Shown: in pieces, positions 35,421 to 44,211 of the stretch
Layout of the letters: every line of letters begins with the position of its first letter
How positions within the stretch are numbered: the stretch's first letter is position 1
Source: Flexilinea sp.
Lineage (GTDB): Bacteria; Chloroflexota; Anaerolineae; Anaerolineales; Anaerolineaceae
NCBI GenBank assembly: GCA_026645735.1
Contig: JAPKMT010000012.1
Span: 1 to 64,000, forward strand
Direction of reading: 5' to 3'
DNA: 64,000 nt
Translations under genes and position numbers: made by a program
Notes under the pieces: model-generated
Told to the model about the DNA's origin: nothing
Database searches by the model: none
Seen by the model: only the letters and a program-made list of their open reading frames with translations

Positions 35421-36905
35421 ATGAAAGAAAAAATTATTTCAATAATTTTATTAATGATTTTGTTAATCCCTTCCGGTCATGCTTCAGGTATCAGTGAGAA
35501 TAGGTTCAGGGCGATTGCGCCTTCGTTCCTGGAGTGGTTTAGTAACGACTTAAGCGAATTTTCAGGGATGAAATCTGCCGGGATACCCAAAACTGAACCG
35601 GGAATCGATTCTGCCTTCTTATCGTATGCGGAGGCATTGTCCGGACAGGAACCGGTTGGCAGTTTTCAGACTTTTTCGAAAACTGAAACCGGTTTAATTC
35701 GGGATATTGATGGAATGCCGATGGTCTACATCCCCGAAGGTGAATTTACGATGGGAATTGATCGTGAAACGGTTGGAGGTTCTGATGAATGGTCTGTACC
35801 GGCGCATAACGTATACCTGGATTCTTACTGGATCGATCAATATGAAATAACCAATCGGCAATATCAAAAATGCGTTGCTGAGCAAGCATGTGAAAAACCC
35901 CCTGTTTATGATATTGCCAACGAATATTATGAAGAAAAGCAATATGAGAATTATCCTGTTACCACGATCTTCTGGGAACAGGCAAAAGTGTATTGCGAAT
36001 GGGTTGGTGCGTCTTTGCCTACTGAAGCGCAATGGGAAAAAGCTGCAAGAGGGATCGATGGAAGGAAATATCCATGGGGAGATGATTATGAATTTGAAGA
36101 TAGGGCAAATCATTGTAACGGTGATAAATGTCTCTTCCCGGATCCATGTAATGATGGATTTGAATTTACCGCGCCTGTAGGTTCTTATCAAAAAGGAGCA
36201 AGCCCATATGACGTTTTCGACATGACGGGAAATGTTGACGAATGGGTTATAGATTGGTTTGCGGAAGATTATTACAAAAATAGTCCTGACAAAAATCCGC
36301 AGGGACCTGAAAATGGCACTTATCATGGACTTCGAGGAGGGTCATGGGGAGATTCTCATGAGACTTTACAAATCTGGCGCCGGTCATGGAGTTCAGGTAC
36401 AGATAATGAGATTGGCTTCAGATGTGTTATGCCGGTCACAGATGCAAATGCCCGTCACTTACCGGAAGATCAGCCAGAATTAAAAAATCAGGATGAAATT
36501 GAAATTGAAGCTGCGAAGAAAGTTTTTCAGGCGCTCTATGGCTGTTTTAAATCCTATGTTTTTGATACGTTGAATCCCGATGAATTTAATACTGCGAATG
36601 GAAATAAGATCAGGCTTCTTGAACAAGACAAACCTCAACTATCAAAAAAGCTCAGTGAGGCTGATAAAGCGAATGGGGTTGTCTGGGAGAATTTTACAGG
36701 CCTGAAAACACTAGTCTATCATAACCTCTATAACACCGGTTGGGAATGGCATGACGTGAACCTTTTTACAAGATATTACCGCTATTATGAAGACGGGACG
36801 ATTCGAACATTGGTGTTTAAATCCGCAGTACAACCGGGCGAATGGATTGAGTATGGCGCCAAGTGTTATATGGATGATTTAGAGGCGATGATGCTGTATA
36901 AGTGA
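35421..36905 (+). CDS. secreted SUMF1/FGE-like domain protein
   Basis: 494 residues. A signal peptide (KEKIISIILLMILLIPSGHA) is followed by about 70 residues of linker. A formylglycine-generating-enzyme-type domain spans about 95-340: GMPMVYIPEGEFTMGIDRET, DSYWIDQYEITNRQYQKCV, LPTEAQWEKAARG, GNVDEWVIDWFAEDYYK, and the end RSWSSGTDNEIGFRCVMP. The C-terminal 150 residues form a separate domain I do not recognise (FTGLKTLVYHNLYNTGWEWH). Most bacterial homologues are not true sulfatase activators but carbohydrate-, peptide- or ligand-binding scaffolds. No sulfatase lies nearby, and the paired catalytic cysteines of FGE are not evident. Confidence 0.8.
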   Translation: MKEKIISIILLMILLIPSGHASGISENRFRAIAPSFLEWFSNDLSEFSGMKSAGIPKTEPGIDSAFLSYAEALSGQEPVGSFQTFSKTETGLIRDIDGMPMVYIPEGEFTMGIDRETVGGSDEWSVPAHNVYLDSYWIDQYEITNRQYQKCVAEQACEKPPVYDIANEYYEEKQYENYPVTTIFWEQAKVYCEWVGASLPTEAQWEKAARGIDGRKYPWGDDYEFEDRANHCNGDKCLFPDPCNDGFEFTAPVGSYQKGASPYDVFDMTGNVDEWVIDWFAEDYYKNSPDKNPQGPENGTYHGLRGGSWGDSHETLQIWRRSWSSGTDNEIGFRCVMPVTDANARHLPEDQPELKNQDEIEIEAAKKVFQALYGCFKSYVFDTLNPDEFNTANGNKIRLLEQDKPQLSKKLSEADKANGVVWENFTGLKTLVYHNLYNTGWEWHDVNLFTRYYRYYEDGTIRTLVFKSAVQPGEWIEYGAKCYMDDLEAMMLYK

Positions 36906-36941
36906 GAACCATGTTTCAGATTTTCGGTAGGTTTATAAATC

Positions 36942-36993
36942 CATTTTCTTTGGAACGTAACAAGGGCGGAGCTTGCCATCAACAAAGAAAATG
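36942..36993 (+). other. inverted repeat before the lipoprotein gene
   Basis: CATTTTCTTTG (36942-36952) and CAAAGAAAATG (36983-36993) form an 11-bp stem around 30 nt, between the SUMF1 gene and the lipoprotein gene. There is no T run, so it is not a standard terminator. A processing or leader hairpin is possible. Confidence 0.4.
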
Positions 36994-37062
36994 CAGCCTG
37001 TTTTGAGGCAAATTACCGGTTGCTTCCGAAAAAAAATTGCCGGTCAGTTCAGGGTGGTATCG

Positions 37063-38871
37063 ATGAAAAAAGCATTCGCGCTATTGTTCCTCATAATATT
37101 ATTCTTTGCCATGACCGGCTGTGGACTCTCTCCTGGATTGATGCGGCAGACCAATGAAGCGATCATTGATGAAACTGTCTTAAGCGTTCCAACCGGGACT
37201 CCTTATCTGACATATACTGCACAACCAACCTACACACTTCCTCCCACGCTGACCTCGCTGCCAACTTATACGACCATACCTACTTATACGGCTCTTCCCA
37301 CTTATACATTCCAGCCAACCCGGACGCCAAAGCCCTCCTATACACCTTTTCCAACAAATACGAAGCAGTTTACCTATACACCTTTACCTACGGGCACCGC
37401 ACAGCACACATACACGCCTTTTCCGACTGATACAATGCAGCCTGCATATACCCTTCCACCAACTTATACGTTTGAACCGACCCTGACACCAAAGCCTTCC
37501 TATACACCTTTCCCAACAAACACGAAGCAGTTTACCTATACACCGTTACCTACAAACACCGTTCAGCAGACATATACGCCATTACCGACAAATACAATAC
37601 AACCTGCTTATACCCTTTTCCCGACTTATACAATTGAACCGACCAAAACTCCCATACCGATGCCCACTTCGATTTTTTCATCAATGAGCGTGGATATTGA
37701 TTCCTTTTTCAATCAGGGAGGCAATTCTTCCGGAAACAAAGGTTTAGAATCGGTAGGACTGATAGATCACCTCTATCTCGCAGGCTCGAATACACTTCAG
37801 AATATTAATGTCGGGTTTTTATATCAGGATTTCAAAAACCTGATTATGAGCGCTCAAAATTTACTCGATTTTTGGGATACTTTTAATTTCGAAACAATCG
37901 AGACGGATTTTAGTAATTTTTCTAACGAATTCATCCGGCAGTTGGCGATTGAAGAATTTCCGGGGGAATTAATCAAGTTCATTTTTACTATCGGACAATC
38001 GTTAACAATTCCGCAAAATTCAGCATATCAGGCCAGCAACAATTTTTATCTGACAATCAGTGAAAATGAATATATGTATTTCCCTGAATATTCCATTGTA
38101 ATTGAAGGAGAGGATATCTTTTTCTATAATCTTGAGGGTGAAAAAATTGGAAAAATAATAAAAGAATACTCCCCGGACAAACCGGATGAAATCTCTTTTA
38201 TGATTGAAAGTTTTTTGAATGAAATAACGTATGAACTGCAAATGGTGTCAAAAGATTCAGAATTATGCATGTTTATCGACACAGATAAGGTTTTTTCATT
38301 AAAAATAGATTCTGCTGTAAAAGCAGTTACTTTATTGGATGTCCTATCCGACACACAATTGACAGTGTCATTTGATCCCGAATTACATACCATTACCTTT
38401 GCAAATCCCGGAAACGGATTATTAAATACGGTTGAAATATTCCTTGATAAACAGAAAAAGAAAATTTCAGTGAACTTCTTATATGAGAACCTTTTTTTCC
38501 TTACTTTTGCTGATCAATCAAGAATTCTTTTGGGAGTTCCTGATCAGATTTATCTTATTACTTTCGATGATGAAAATCATCAAATTCATTTCCTGCCTGG
38601 TTCGAATAAATATGCATCTTTCGATATCTCTTTTTCGGATCAGTCAGATTTGGTTTCCTTAACATCCGACTTATATGGAAAGAACGATGAAAATTTATAT
38701 TCAATAAAATTCGATAAAGAAAAATCAGCTCTTTCCTTTTTTGTTGGAGATTCTTTGGGGGGAGGCATTACTTTTAACAAAAAAAGCGAAGAAATCATTC
38801 TGTCTGATGGAATATCCGCAACAGTTATTAATAATGAATGGTTTGATAATTTGATAAATGGTTCGTTTTGA
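37063..38871 (+). CDS. lipoprotein with PTxTxx hexapeptide stalk
   Basis: 602 residues from the ATG at 37063 (MKKAFALLFLIILFF), after AGGGTGG; an upstream in-frame ATG would bury the signal peptide. The lipobox AMTGC predicts lipid attachment. Residues about 40-205 are a stalk of some 25 hexapeptides of pattern PTxTxx, rich in Thr and Pro and likely extended and possibly O-glycosylated. The remaining 400 residues are rich in short beta strands and match no family I know. The stalk contains a 162-nt (9-hexapeptide) duplication. Such a stalk would hold the C-terminal domain away from the cell surface. Confidence 0.75.
   Translation: MKKAFALLFLIILFFAMTGCGLSPGLMRQTNEAIIDETVLSVPTGTPYLTYTAQPTYTLPPTLTSLPTYTTIPTYTALPTYTFQPTRTPKPSYTPFPTNTKQFTYTPLPTGTAQHTYTPFPTDTMQPAYTLPPTYTFEPTLTPKPSYTPFPTNTKQFTYTPLPTNTVQQTYTPLPTNTIQPAYTLFPTYTIEPTKTPIPMPTSIFSSMSVDIDSFFNQGGNSSGNKGLESVGLIDHLYLAGSNTLQNINVGFLYQDFKNLIMSAQNLLDFWDTFNFETIETDFSNFSNEFIRQLAIEEFPGELIKFIFTIGQSLTIPQNSAYQASNNFYLTISENEYMYFPEYSIVIEGEDIFFYNLEGEKIGKIIKEYSPDKPDEISFMIESFLNEITYELQMVSKDSELCMFIDTDKVFSLKIDSAVKAVTLLDVLSDTQLTVSFDPELHTITFANPGNGLLNTVEIFLDKQKKKISVNFLYENLFFLTFADQSRILLGVPDQIYLITFDDENHQIHFLPGSNKYASFDISFSDQSDLVSLTSDLYGKNDENLYSIKFDKEKSALSFFVGDSLGGGITFNKKSEEIILSDGISATVINNEWFDNLINGSF
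37230..37660 (+). repeat. hexapeptide-coding repeats with a 162-nt higher-order duplication
   Basis: An 18-nt unit (PTxTxx) is repeated throughout. A larger block with TPKPSYTPFPTNTKQFTYTP occurs twice, its DNA starting near 37324 and 37486, 162 nt apart, showing expansion by unequal exchange. Confidence 0.8.
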
Positions 38872-39048
38872 TTGGCCTTTATGTAAATCATGTGAACAAC
38901 GTGAGCGATCTTGGCAGATGAGGCTTCTGATTAGAATTTGTTATTTTCATTGGCTGTAACTGTTTAACAATCTTTTTTCAAAACTTTTTTAGACCGATTA
39001 ATCCGGATTCTTTTTCTGATTTTTTTGTCGGACAATAAGGAGAATTCT

Positions 39049-42000
39049 ATGAAAAAGAGATGCTTTTTCTTCATTCCATACATTTTTGTGATTCTTTTTC
39101 TGACAGGATGTGGACCATCCAACGAGTCAATTCAAAAAACAAATGAGATGATCATCGAAAAGACCGTTGAAAAAATCCCTGCATACACTCCTTATCCAAT
39201 CGCCACCATTCGACCCACCTTTACAAAATATCCAACTCACACTGCGAATCCGACCCATACTGCTTTCCCAACGCATACGGTATTACCCACCTACACAAAA
39301 ATAGCGACCGGAACTTTTCAGTTTACTTTTACCCCGCAGCCAACCGATACAACTTACCCGACCAGTATACCGCTCCTGACATATACAAAATTACCGACAA
39401 ATACGGCTCAACCGGCCAATACATCTTTCCCGACACATACCGCAATGCCTACTTACACAAAAATCCCAACTGGAACTGACCAATTTACCAGCACGCCTTT
39501 GACGGTTTTTACCGTTTATCCGACCAATACACCTTATGCAGTTTTTACAAAACTGCCAACAAGCACTCCTCGGGCTACTTATACATTTCTGCCAACTTAT
39601 ACACCTTTTCCAACATTTACAGAAATACCAACGACGACGTCGACACCGTCCAAAACACCACAACCAACTTTGACACCAACCCTGACGCATACTGCTACCA
39701 ATACTGCAACCTCCACCTCGACAAATACCCTGACACCTGTTCCGCCTACTTCCACAGCCACAGCAACGCCGGAAGCATCGAATACTCCCACTTTGGGAAT
39801 TGGTTCCACCCGCATACGTAAAGAAGACGGGATGACGATGGTGTATGTTCCGGCAGGGGAATTTGAAATGGGATCCGATAAAGATTGGTGGTCTGATGAA
39901 CAACCGGCGCATAGGGTATATCTGGATGAGTATTGGATTGATCGGACAGAAGTGACCAACGAGCAATATGAGAGCTGTGTTGCAGCAGGTAGCTGCACAG
40001 AACCAATGAGATTAGACTCATATTCCCGAAGGGATAGTTATTATGGAAACCGTTTATATGCAGATTACCCGGTGATCTATGTGGACTGGAACCAGGCGGC
40101 TGCCTATTGTGTGTGGGCAGGTGGGCGGCTGCCGACCGAAGCGGAGTGGGAAAAAGCTGCCCGTGGAACGGATGGAAGGATTTATCCCTGGGGAGATACA
40201 ATTGATAAAACCCGGGCAAATTATAACGGAAATGTAGGAGACACAACCTCAGTAGGCAGCTATCCGGCAGGAGCCAGTCCGTACGGTGCTTTGGATATGG
40301 CAGGAAACGTCTTTGAATGGGTGTCGGACTGGTATGTTGAAGATTATTACGATATCTCACCCGAACAGAATCCATCCGGGCCGGAAATGGGGGAATCCCG
40401 CATGCCACGGGGAGGTTCTTGGTACAGTGAGGATTACGAATCCTGGTCGACGTATCGCGGTAGGTACTATAAACCGTACAGGTTTCTCAATGTCGGGATT
40501 CGTTGTGCTTTCTCATCGTCAATGACGTCCGAGTCCGAGAAATCAAAAACACTGTCCAAAACGCCACAACCAACGAAAACACCTACGATGAGAGTCATAC
40601 CAGCACCGACGATAGTCTATGGGATCGTTTATGTCCCGAATGATGTTGGTTTACTGATCAGGCAAAAGCCGGGAAATGATGGAACTGTTATGCAGAGTCA
40701 AAAAAATGGATCCCGCTTGGAGATAATCGGTGAGAACACAGAGACTATAGACGGAATCACCTGGATAAACGTTCGCACGAACAACGGAGTGGAGGGATGG
40801 GTAACTCAATCCACCATCCGAATATTGTCGTCTCGCATACGTGAAATAGATGGGATGACGATGGTGTATGTACCAGCGGGGGAATTTGAAATGGGATCCT
40901 ATTTTTTTGGTTATTCAGATGAACAACCGGTACATTCGGTAAATCTGGATGCGTATTGGATCGACCAGACAGAAGTGACCAACGGACAGTATGAGCGCTG
41001 TGTTGCAGCAGGTATCTGCTCAGCACCAGAGTATTCAGGCTCAAATACACGGGACAGTTATTATGACAACAGTACATATGCGGATTACCCGGTAATCCAT
41101 ATGAACTGGGACCAGGCGGCTGCCTATTGTGCGTGGGCGGGGGGCAGGCTGCCAACCGAAGCAGAATGGGAAAAAGCTGCCCGGGGAACGGATGGAGGAA
41201 CGTTTAGGTACTATCCATGGGGAGATGAATTTGACGGAACAAAACTAAATTATTGCGATAAGAATTGTTCCAAGGATTGGAAAGATGAAAAGTATGATGA
41301 TGGATATGTAGATACGGCCCCGATAGGGAGTTATCCAGCGGGTGCCAGCCCGTATGGAGCGCTGGACATGGTGGGAAATGTCTGGGAATGGGCTTCGGAC
41401 TGGTATGCCGAAGATTATTATAAGAATTCTCCAGACCGGAATCCAATCGGACCTCAATCCGGGGAGTATCGTGTGCTTCGGGGCGGCTCGTGGGCCAGTC
41501 GTGATGACCTTACCCGCTCGGCTTGCCGCGGCGGGGAACTCCCGTCTAACTTGCTTACCGATGCCGGGTTCCGTTGCGCTTTCGCTGTTGACCCGATTTC
41601 ATCCTCTCCAATTACAGTCACCGAAAGTCCGGACGTCACTTTACTGGCAGACGATGATGAAGCAGATTGGACAGACCAGAACATACTGAAATCTGATAAA
41701 CCGGATGGATTTTATTTGGTGGGTACTGAAATTGAACCGGGTGTATGGAAAACTGAAGATGGTAAGTCAAAATGTTACTGGAAAATAACTGATATTAAAG
41801 GAAATATCATTTCAAATTACCTGGGCGCTGGCGGTGGAACAATTTTTATCGATGAAAACGCTTATCAAATTGAAACTATAAATTGCGGAACAATCATATA
41901 TCTTGGAGATCCATCAAAAATAATTCCTGATGAAAGCATTCGGAAATCTGATAAACCGGATGGATTTTATTTGGTGGACACTGAAATTGAGCCGGGTGTA

Positions 42001-42231
42001 TGGAAAACTGAAGAAGGTAAGTCAAAATGTTACTGGAAAATAACTGATAATAAAGGAAATATCATTTCAAATTACCTGGGCGCTGGCGGCGGAACAATTT
42101 TTATCGATGAAAACGCTTATCAAATCGAAATCCTGAATTGCGGAATAACCACATATATTGAAACATATCAGACTGATCCAACCACGCCCGCTGATGACAA
42201 AACACACGATACTAGAGGGATAAACCGATGA
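39049..42231 (+). CDS. lipoprotein with two SUMF1 domains, SH3 domain and duplicated C-terminal module
   Basis: 1060 residues from the ATG at 39049, with AAGGAG 6 nt upstream. The signal ends in lipobox FLTGC (Cys21). A PTxTxx stalk spans about 45-250. SUMF1 domain 1 (about 260-490: [20 protein letters not shown]) is followed by a bacterial SH3 domain (about 525-595, [13 protein letters not shown]...GVEGWV). SUMF1 domain 2 spans about 598-848. The end holds two 85-residue-spaced copies of a small module ([20 protein letters not shown] ... CYWKITD ... NCG), a cell-surface module known from actinobacterial and Chloroflexi secreted proteins. It probably binds cell wall or glycans at the surface, and no catalytic role can be shown. 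It follows the previous lipoprotein by 177 bp. Confidence 0.85.
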   Translation: MKKRCFFFIPYIFVILFLTGCGPSNESIQKTNEMIIEKTVEKIPAYTPYPIATIRPTFTKYPTHTANPTHTAFPTHTVLPTYTKIATGTFQFTFTPQPTDTTYPTSIPLLTYTKLPTNTAQPANTSFPTHTAMPTYTKIPTGTDQFTSTPLTVFTVYPTNTPYAVFTKLPTSTPRATYTFLPTYTPFPTFTEIPTTTSTPSKTPQPTLTPTLTHTATNTATSTSTNTLTPVPPTSTATATPEASNTPTLGIGSTRIRKEDGMTMVYVPAGEFEMGSDKDWWSDEQPAHRVYLDEYWIDRTEVTNEQYESCVAAGSCTEPMRLDSYSRRDSYYGNRLYADYPVIYVDWNQAAAYCVWAGGRLPTEAEWEKAARGTDGRIYPWGDTIDKTRANYNGNVGDTTSVGSYPAGASPYGALDMAGNVFEWVSDWYVEDYYDISPEQNPSGPEMGESRMPRGGSWYSEDYESWSTYRGRYYKPYRFLNVGIRCAFSSSMTSESEKSKTLSKTPQPTKTPTMRVIPAPTIVYGIVYVPNDVGLLIRQKPGNDGTVMQSQKNGSRLEIIGENTETIDGITWINVRTNNGVEGWVTQSTIRILSSRIREIDGMTMVYVPAGEFEMGSYFFGYSDEQPVHSVNLDAYWIDQTEVTNGQYERCVAAGICSAPEYSGSNTRDSYYDNSTYADYPVIHMNWDQAAAYCAWAGGRLPTEAEWEKAARGTDGGTFRYYPWGDEFDGTKLNYCDKNCSKDWKDEKYDDGYVDTAPIGSYPAGASPYGALDMVGNVWEWASDWYAEDYYKNSPDRNPIGPQSGEYRVLRGGSWASRDDLTRSACRGGELPSNLLTDAGFRCAFAVDPISSSPITVTESPDVTLLADDDEADWTDQNILKSDKPDGFYLVGTEIEPGVWKTEDGKSKCYWKITDIKGNIISNYLGAGGGTIFIDENAYQIETINCGTIIYLGDPSKIIPDESIRKSDKPDGFYLVDTEIEPGVWKTEEGKSKCYWKITDNKGNIISNYLGAGGGTIFIDENAYQIEILNCGITTYIETYQTDPTTPADDKTHDTRGINR
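41689..42165 (+). repeat. 255-nt tandem duplication in the coding sequence
   Basis: Units starting at 41689 and 41944 (AAATCTGATAAACCGGATGG) are almost identical over most of their length, including silent positions, implying a recent duplication of the C-terminal module. Confidence 0.9.
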
Positions 42232-42232
42232 G

Positions 42233-42372
42233 CTTACAAAAACATTTCTGCGGATTACTCTAAAATTGCGTATTGGTCAGAAAAGGATGGCAATCCGGAA
42301 ATCTGTGTCTATGACATGATTATTCGAAATAATATAAGAATCATTTCAAGCCCTGATGAAATGGACTTATAA
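42233..42372 (+). pseudogene. fragment of a TolB/PD40-type beta-propeller gene
   Basis: An open stretch without a start codon encodes NISADYSKIAYWSEKDGNPE then ICVYDM, one blade of a PD40/TolB-like propeller (pattern DGSKIAF.S..DGNPEIYVMD), ending at a stop at 42372. The rest of the gene is missing. It abuts the end of the large lipoprotein gene and may be what is left of a neighbour cut by a rearrangement. Confidence 0.6.
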
Positions 42373-42394
42373 CCTGAATTCCCGTATTTTATAC

Positions 42395-42549
42395 CTATGA
42401 TGGTGCCTCAACACCAGGCAACTTGCAGAGATCCACTTGATTCCTGGTCATCTCACCCACATAGGGTCTTTATCCGGGTTGTTCGAAACGTTCAATTGCA
42501 TCCAGATCATCCAATAGTTCGTAAAGCGTGTAGTTCTTGGAAAGCTGAA
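42395..42549 (-). pseudogene. C-terminal fragment of a transposase
   Basis: On the minus strand the frame reads QLSKNYTLYELLDDLDAIER-FEQPG, then an in-frame stop, then RPYVGEMTRNQVDLCKLPGV and a final stop at 42395. The pattern (one- or two-helix start, D-IE-FE-PG-----GE-T--Q--LY--LGV) is that of the C-terminal end of IS4/IS1634-type transposases, recalled from memory. The nonsense codon and the missing body show it is dead. Confidence 0.55.
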
Positions 42550-42556
42550 ATAGGGT

Positions 42557-42838
42557 TTATTTAGAAGACAGACGATATAATATATACTGGTTTAGAGAAA
42601 TACCTTCCTGTTTAGCTTCACTTTTGAGGCGTGAATGCAGGCTTTTGGGAATACGGAGAAGCAGTTTCCCGCTTTCTTCTTTTTCCTGTTGGTATTCTTC
42701 CAGTGAACCCCAGCGCTGGTCTTTTCCAGAAGATTCGCGTTCGTCGGAAGCTTGCATCAAGGCAAGATCGATTTCGTCTGGTTCTTCTTCAGGTATAGTG
42801 GCGAGCTTCGCCATGAATTCTTCTTTAGATAATGACAT
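42557..42838 (-). CDS. ribbon-helix-helix antitoxin of a type II toxin-antitoxin pair
   Basis: 93 residues from the ATG at 42838, with a strong AAGGAGGT (42850-42843) that overlaps the toxin stop codon. The N-terminal half is acidic (AKLATIPEEEPDEIDLALMQ), as in toxin-wrapping regions. The C-terminal LRIPKSLHSRLKSEAKQEGI then SLNQYILYRLS is a ribbon-helix-helix/HicB-like DNA-binding motif. It would neutralise the adjacent RelE/ParE-like toxin and repress the promoter. Translation is coupled to the toxin. Confidence 0.8.
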   Translation of the reverse strand: MSLSKEEFMAKLATIPEEEPDEIDLALMQASDERESSGKDQRWGSLEEYQQEKEESGKLLLRIPKSLHSRLKSEAKQEGISLNQYILYRLSSK

Positions 42839-42848
42839 GTTTACCTCC

Positions 42849-43103
42849 TTATTTATAGATATCACCTCTTATTCCGATTTCTTTGATAAAAATTTCGTTA
42901 TTGGAGAAGTCAGGGGCGAAAATGATACGATATTGAAAAATCTTGTACCTGTATTCATTATCGCGGCCAGCCAACTTTTTGATGTCGCCATTGAGGTTTT
43001 CAATATCATTGATTCCTTCAAGCAATTTGGCATAAACCTTTTTGTCCGATTTCTCGATTTTGTCAAGGTACTTTTTTGCTTGTTTGGAAAGTATTGTTTT
43101 CAC
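42849..43103 (-). CDS. RelE/ParE-family toxin
   Basis: 84 residues from GTG at 43103 (MKTILSKQAKKYLDKIEKSD). The family pattern is clear: L-KQAKKYL-KI, then GDIKKLAGRDNEYRYKIFQY and a C-terminal basic strand. RelE members cut mRNA on the ribosome and ParE members poison gyrase; the sequence does not decide. A longer frame beginning TTG at 43139 starts in the -35 box itself and cannot be the real start. Toxin-first order, as in higBA. Start point and start codon nearly coincide, so the message is probably leaderless. Confidence 0.8.
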   Translation of the reverse strand: MKTILSKQAKKYLDKIEKSDKKVYAKLLEGINDIENLNGDIKKLAGRDNEYRYKIFQYRIIFAPDFSNNEIFIKEIGIRGDIYK

Positions 43104-43110
43104 ATTTTTA

Positions 43111-43139
43111 ATGATACTATATATAATATCATATGTCAA
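43111..43139 (-). promoter_or_regulatory. promoter of the toxin-antitoxin pair
   Basis: On the minus strand TTGACA (43139-43134), a 17-bp spacer and TATCAT (43116-43111). The -10 box ends 7 nt before the GTG start. The AT-rich palindromic spacer could hold the antitoxin operator. Confidence 0.75.
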
Positions 43140-43166
43140 GATAATTCAGGAAGGAAACTGAGACTA

Positions 43167-43291
43167 TTATGAATGTACATTTTCGCCAGTTTTCTTTTTT
43201 TCGACAGATTTGATCTGTCAGAACAGCTTCCGGATAATGCTCAGTGCAAAGGTCATACGCTTCGGTCTGCACCAATTGATCATCAATATAT
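43167..43291 (-). pseudogene. internal fragment of an IS1182/IS5-type transposase
   Basis: On the minus strand an open stretch without start encodes YIDDQLVQTEAYDLCTEHYP followed by EAVLTDQICRKKENWRKC. This matches the conserved Y--R-G-YPE-V-ADKIYR-RENR--CK region of these transposases, as I recall it. Both ends are missing. With the other transposase fragment at 42395 it brackets the toxin-antitoxin pair. Confidence 0.6.
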
Positions 43292-43385
43292 ACTGAGATA
43301 AAAATAAGATTTTATCCCTTTGATTACAGCAATTCCTATGAAAATAGAATTCAATTTTCATTATTGGATGTGTAATATTTTTCAT

Positions 43386-43503
43386 CTGTTGTTCGAAAAA
43401 TTGAATGGGCTTATGAAAACGTGATTGTGGATATTGTTATGTTGTTTTAAACGAAGCTCAAAACAACATAACAAAAAAAACCTTCTCAACGTTCGGATTG
43501 CTG
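43386..43503. repeat. intergenic palindromic repeat, copy 5
   Basis: Diverged ends (TTCGAAAAATTGAA near 43392 and GTTCGGATTGCTG ending 43503). The hairpin arms are perfect over 15 nt (43434-43448, 43460-43474) but the GCGC closing part is lost and the 11-nt loop differs. The right end touches the TATACT (43504-43509) that probably drives the HAD gene. Confidence 0.75.
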
Positions 43504-43539
43504 TATACTTACAAAGACTAAAAAACGAAAGAGGTGGAT

Positions 43540-44211
43540 ATGGTCAAGGGGATCATATTTGATTTTAATGGGACGCTGTTTTTCGATACGGATTTACAAG
43601 AGGAAGCCTGGCGGGTTCTTTTCAAAAAATACAAGGGACGCGACCTGGGATTGACTGAATTTCAAGATTATATTCATGGACGGGTTAATACAGACATCAT
43701 GGACTATTTTTTCGGTAAATCCGCTTCAATCGAAAAACGATTTCAGCTTATGATGGAAAAAGAGCAGACTTACCGTCAAATTGTAAGAACAAAAAACGGT
43801 TCACCTCAACTTGTCAATGGCGCGATGGAACTATTCGACGAGTTGCAGCGGCGCGGTATCAAATTTACGATTGCAACTGCATCGGAAATCAGCAATGTGG
43901 AATTTTATTTTGAGGTTTTTCCATTAAAAAAATGGTTATCCGGACCGGAAGCAATTCTATATGACAACGGAACGTTCCCCGGAAAACCGGCTCCGGATAT
44001 TTATCAAAGAGCAGCGGCGTTAATTGGCGAAGATCCAAAAGAATGTATGGTCGTGGAAGATTCTCTGTCCGGTTTGCGCTCTGCACAGAACGCAGGAATC
44101 GGCAGAATTATTGCAATGCGCCCTGAAAAGGATGCCAAAATCATACGCCAGGATCAGAAGGTTGAAGCAATTATTGACGATTTTACAGGTTTTACAGAAA
44201 GATTCCTATGA
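43540..44211 (+). CDS. HAD-superfamily hydrolase (beta-phosphoglucomutase-like group)
   Basis: 223 residues from the ATG at 43540, 5 nt after GAAAGAGG. Motif I is DFNGT (Asp8, Asn10), motif II TIATASE, motif III Lys in GKPAP, motif IV VVEDSLSGLRSAQNAG. The cap domain lies at about 16-85. The second acid of motif I, the usual general acid/base Asp10, is Asn here, which should weaken or change the chemistry. Members dephosphorylate sugar phosphates or nucleotides. It overlaps mazG by 4 bp, so a nucleotide-related housecleaning role fits, by context only. Confidence 0.82.
   Translation: MVKGIIFDFNGTLFFDTDLQEEAWRVLFKKYKGRDLGLTEFQDYIHGRVNTDIMDYFFGKSASIEKRFQLMMEKEQTYRQIVRTKNGSPQLVNGAMELFDELQRRGIKFTIATASEISNVEFYFEVFPLKKWLSGPEAILYDNGTFPGKPAPDIYQRAAALIGEDPKECMVVEDSLSGLRSAQNAGIGRIIAMRPEKDAKIIRQDQKVEAIIDDFTGFTERFL

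Noticed and set aside
37230-37660. CRISPR-like regularity
   Set aside because: The 18-nt period is the hexapeptide code within a clear reading frame; there are no unique spacers and no cas genes. No CRISPR array was seen in the window.
39746-40408. Long antisense frames inside the SUMF1 genes (also 35694-36326 and 40757-41155)
   Set aside because: Low-complexity shadow frames (rich in Arg, Pro, His, Ser) caused by codon bias opposite real domains; no start signals.
43103-43139. TTG start at 43139 for the toxin
   Set aside because: That TTG is part of the TTGACA -35 box, so it cannot be in the message from this promoter.
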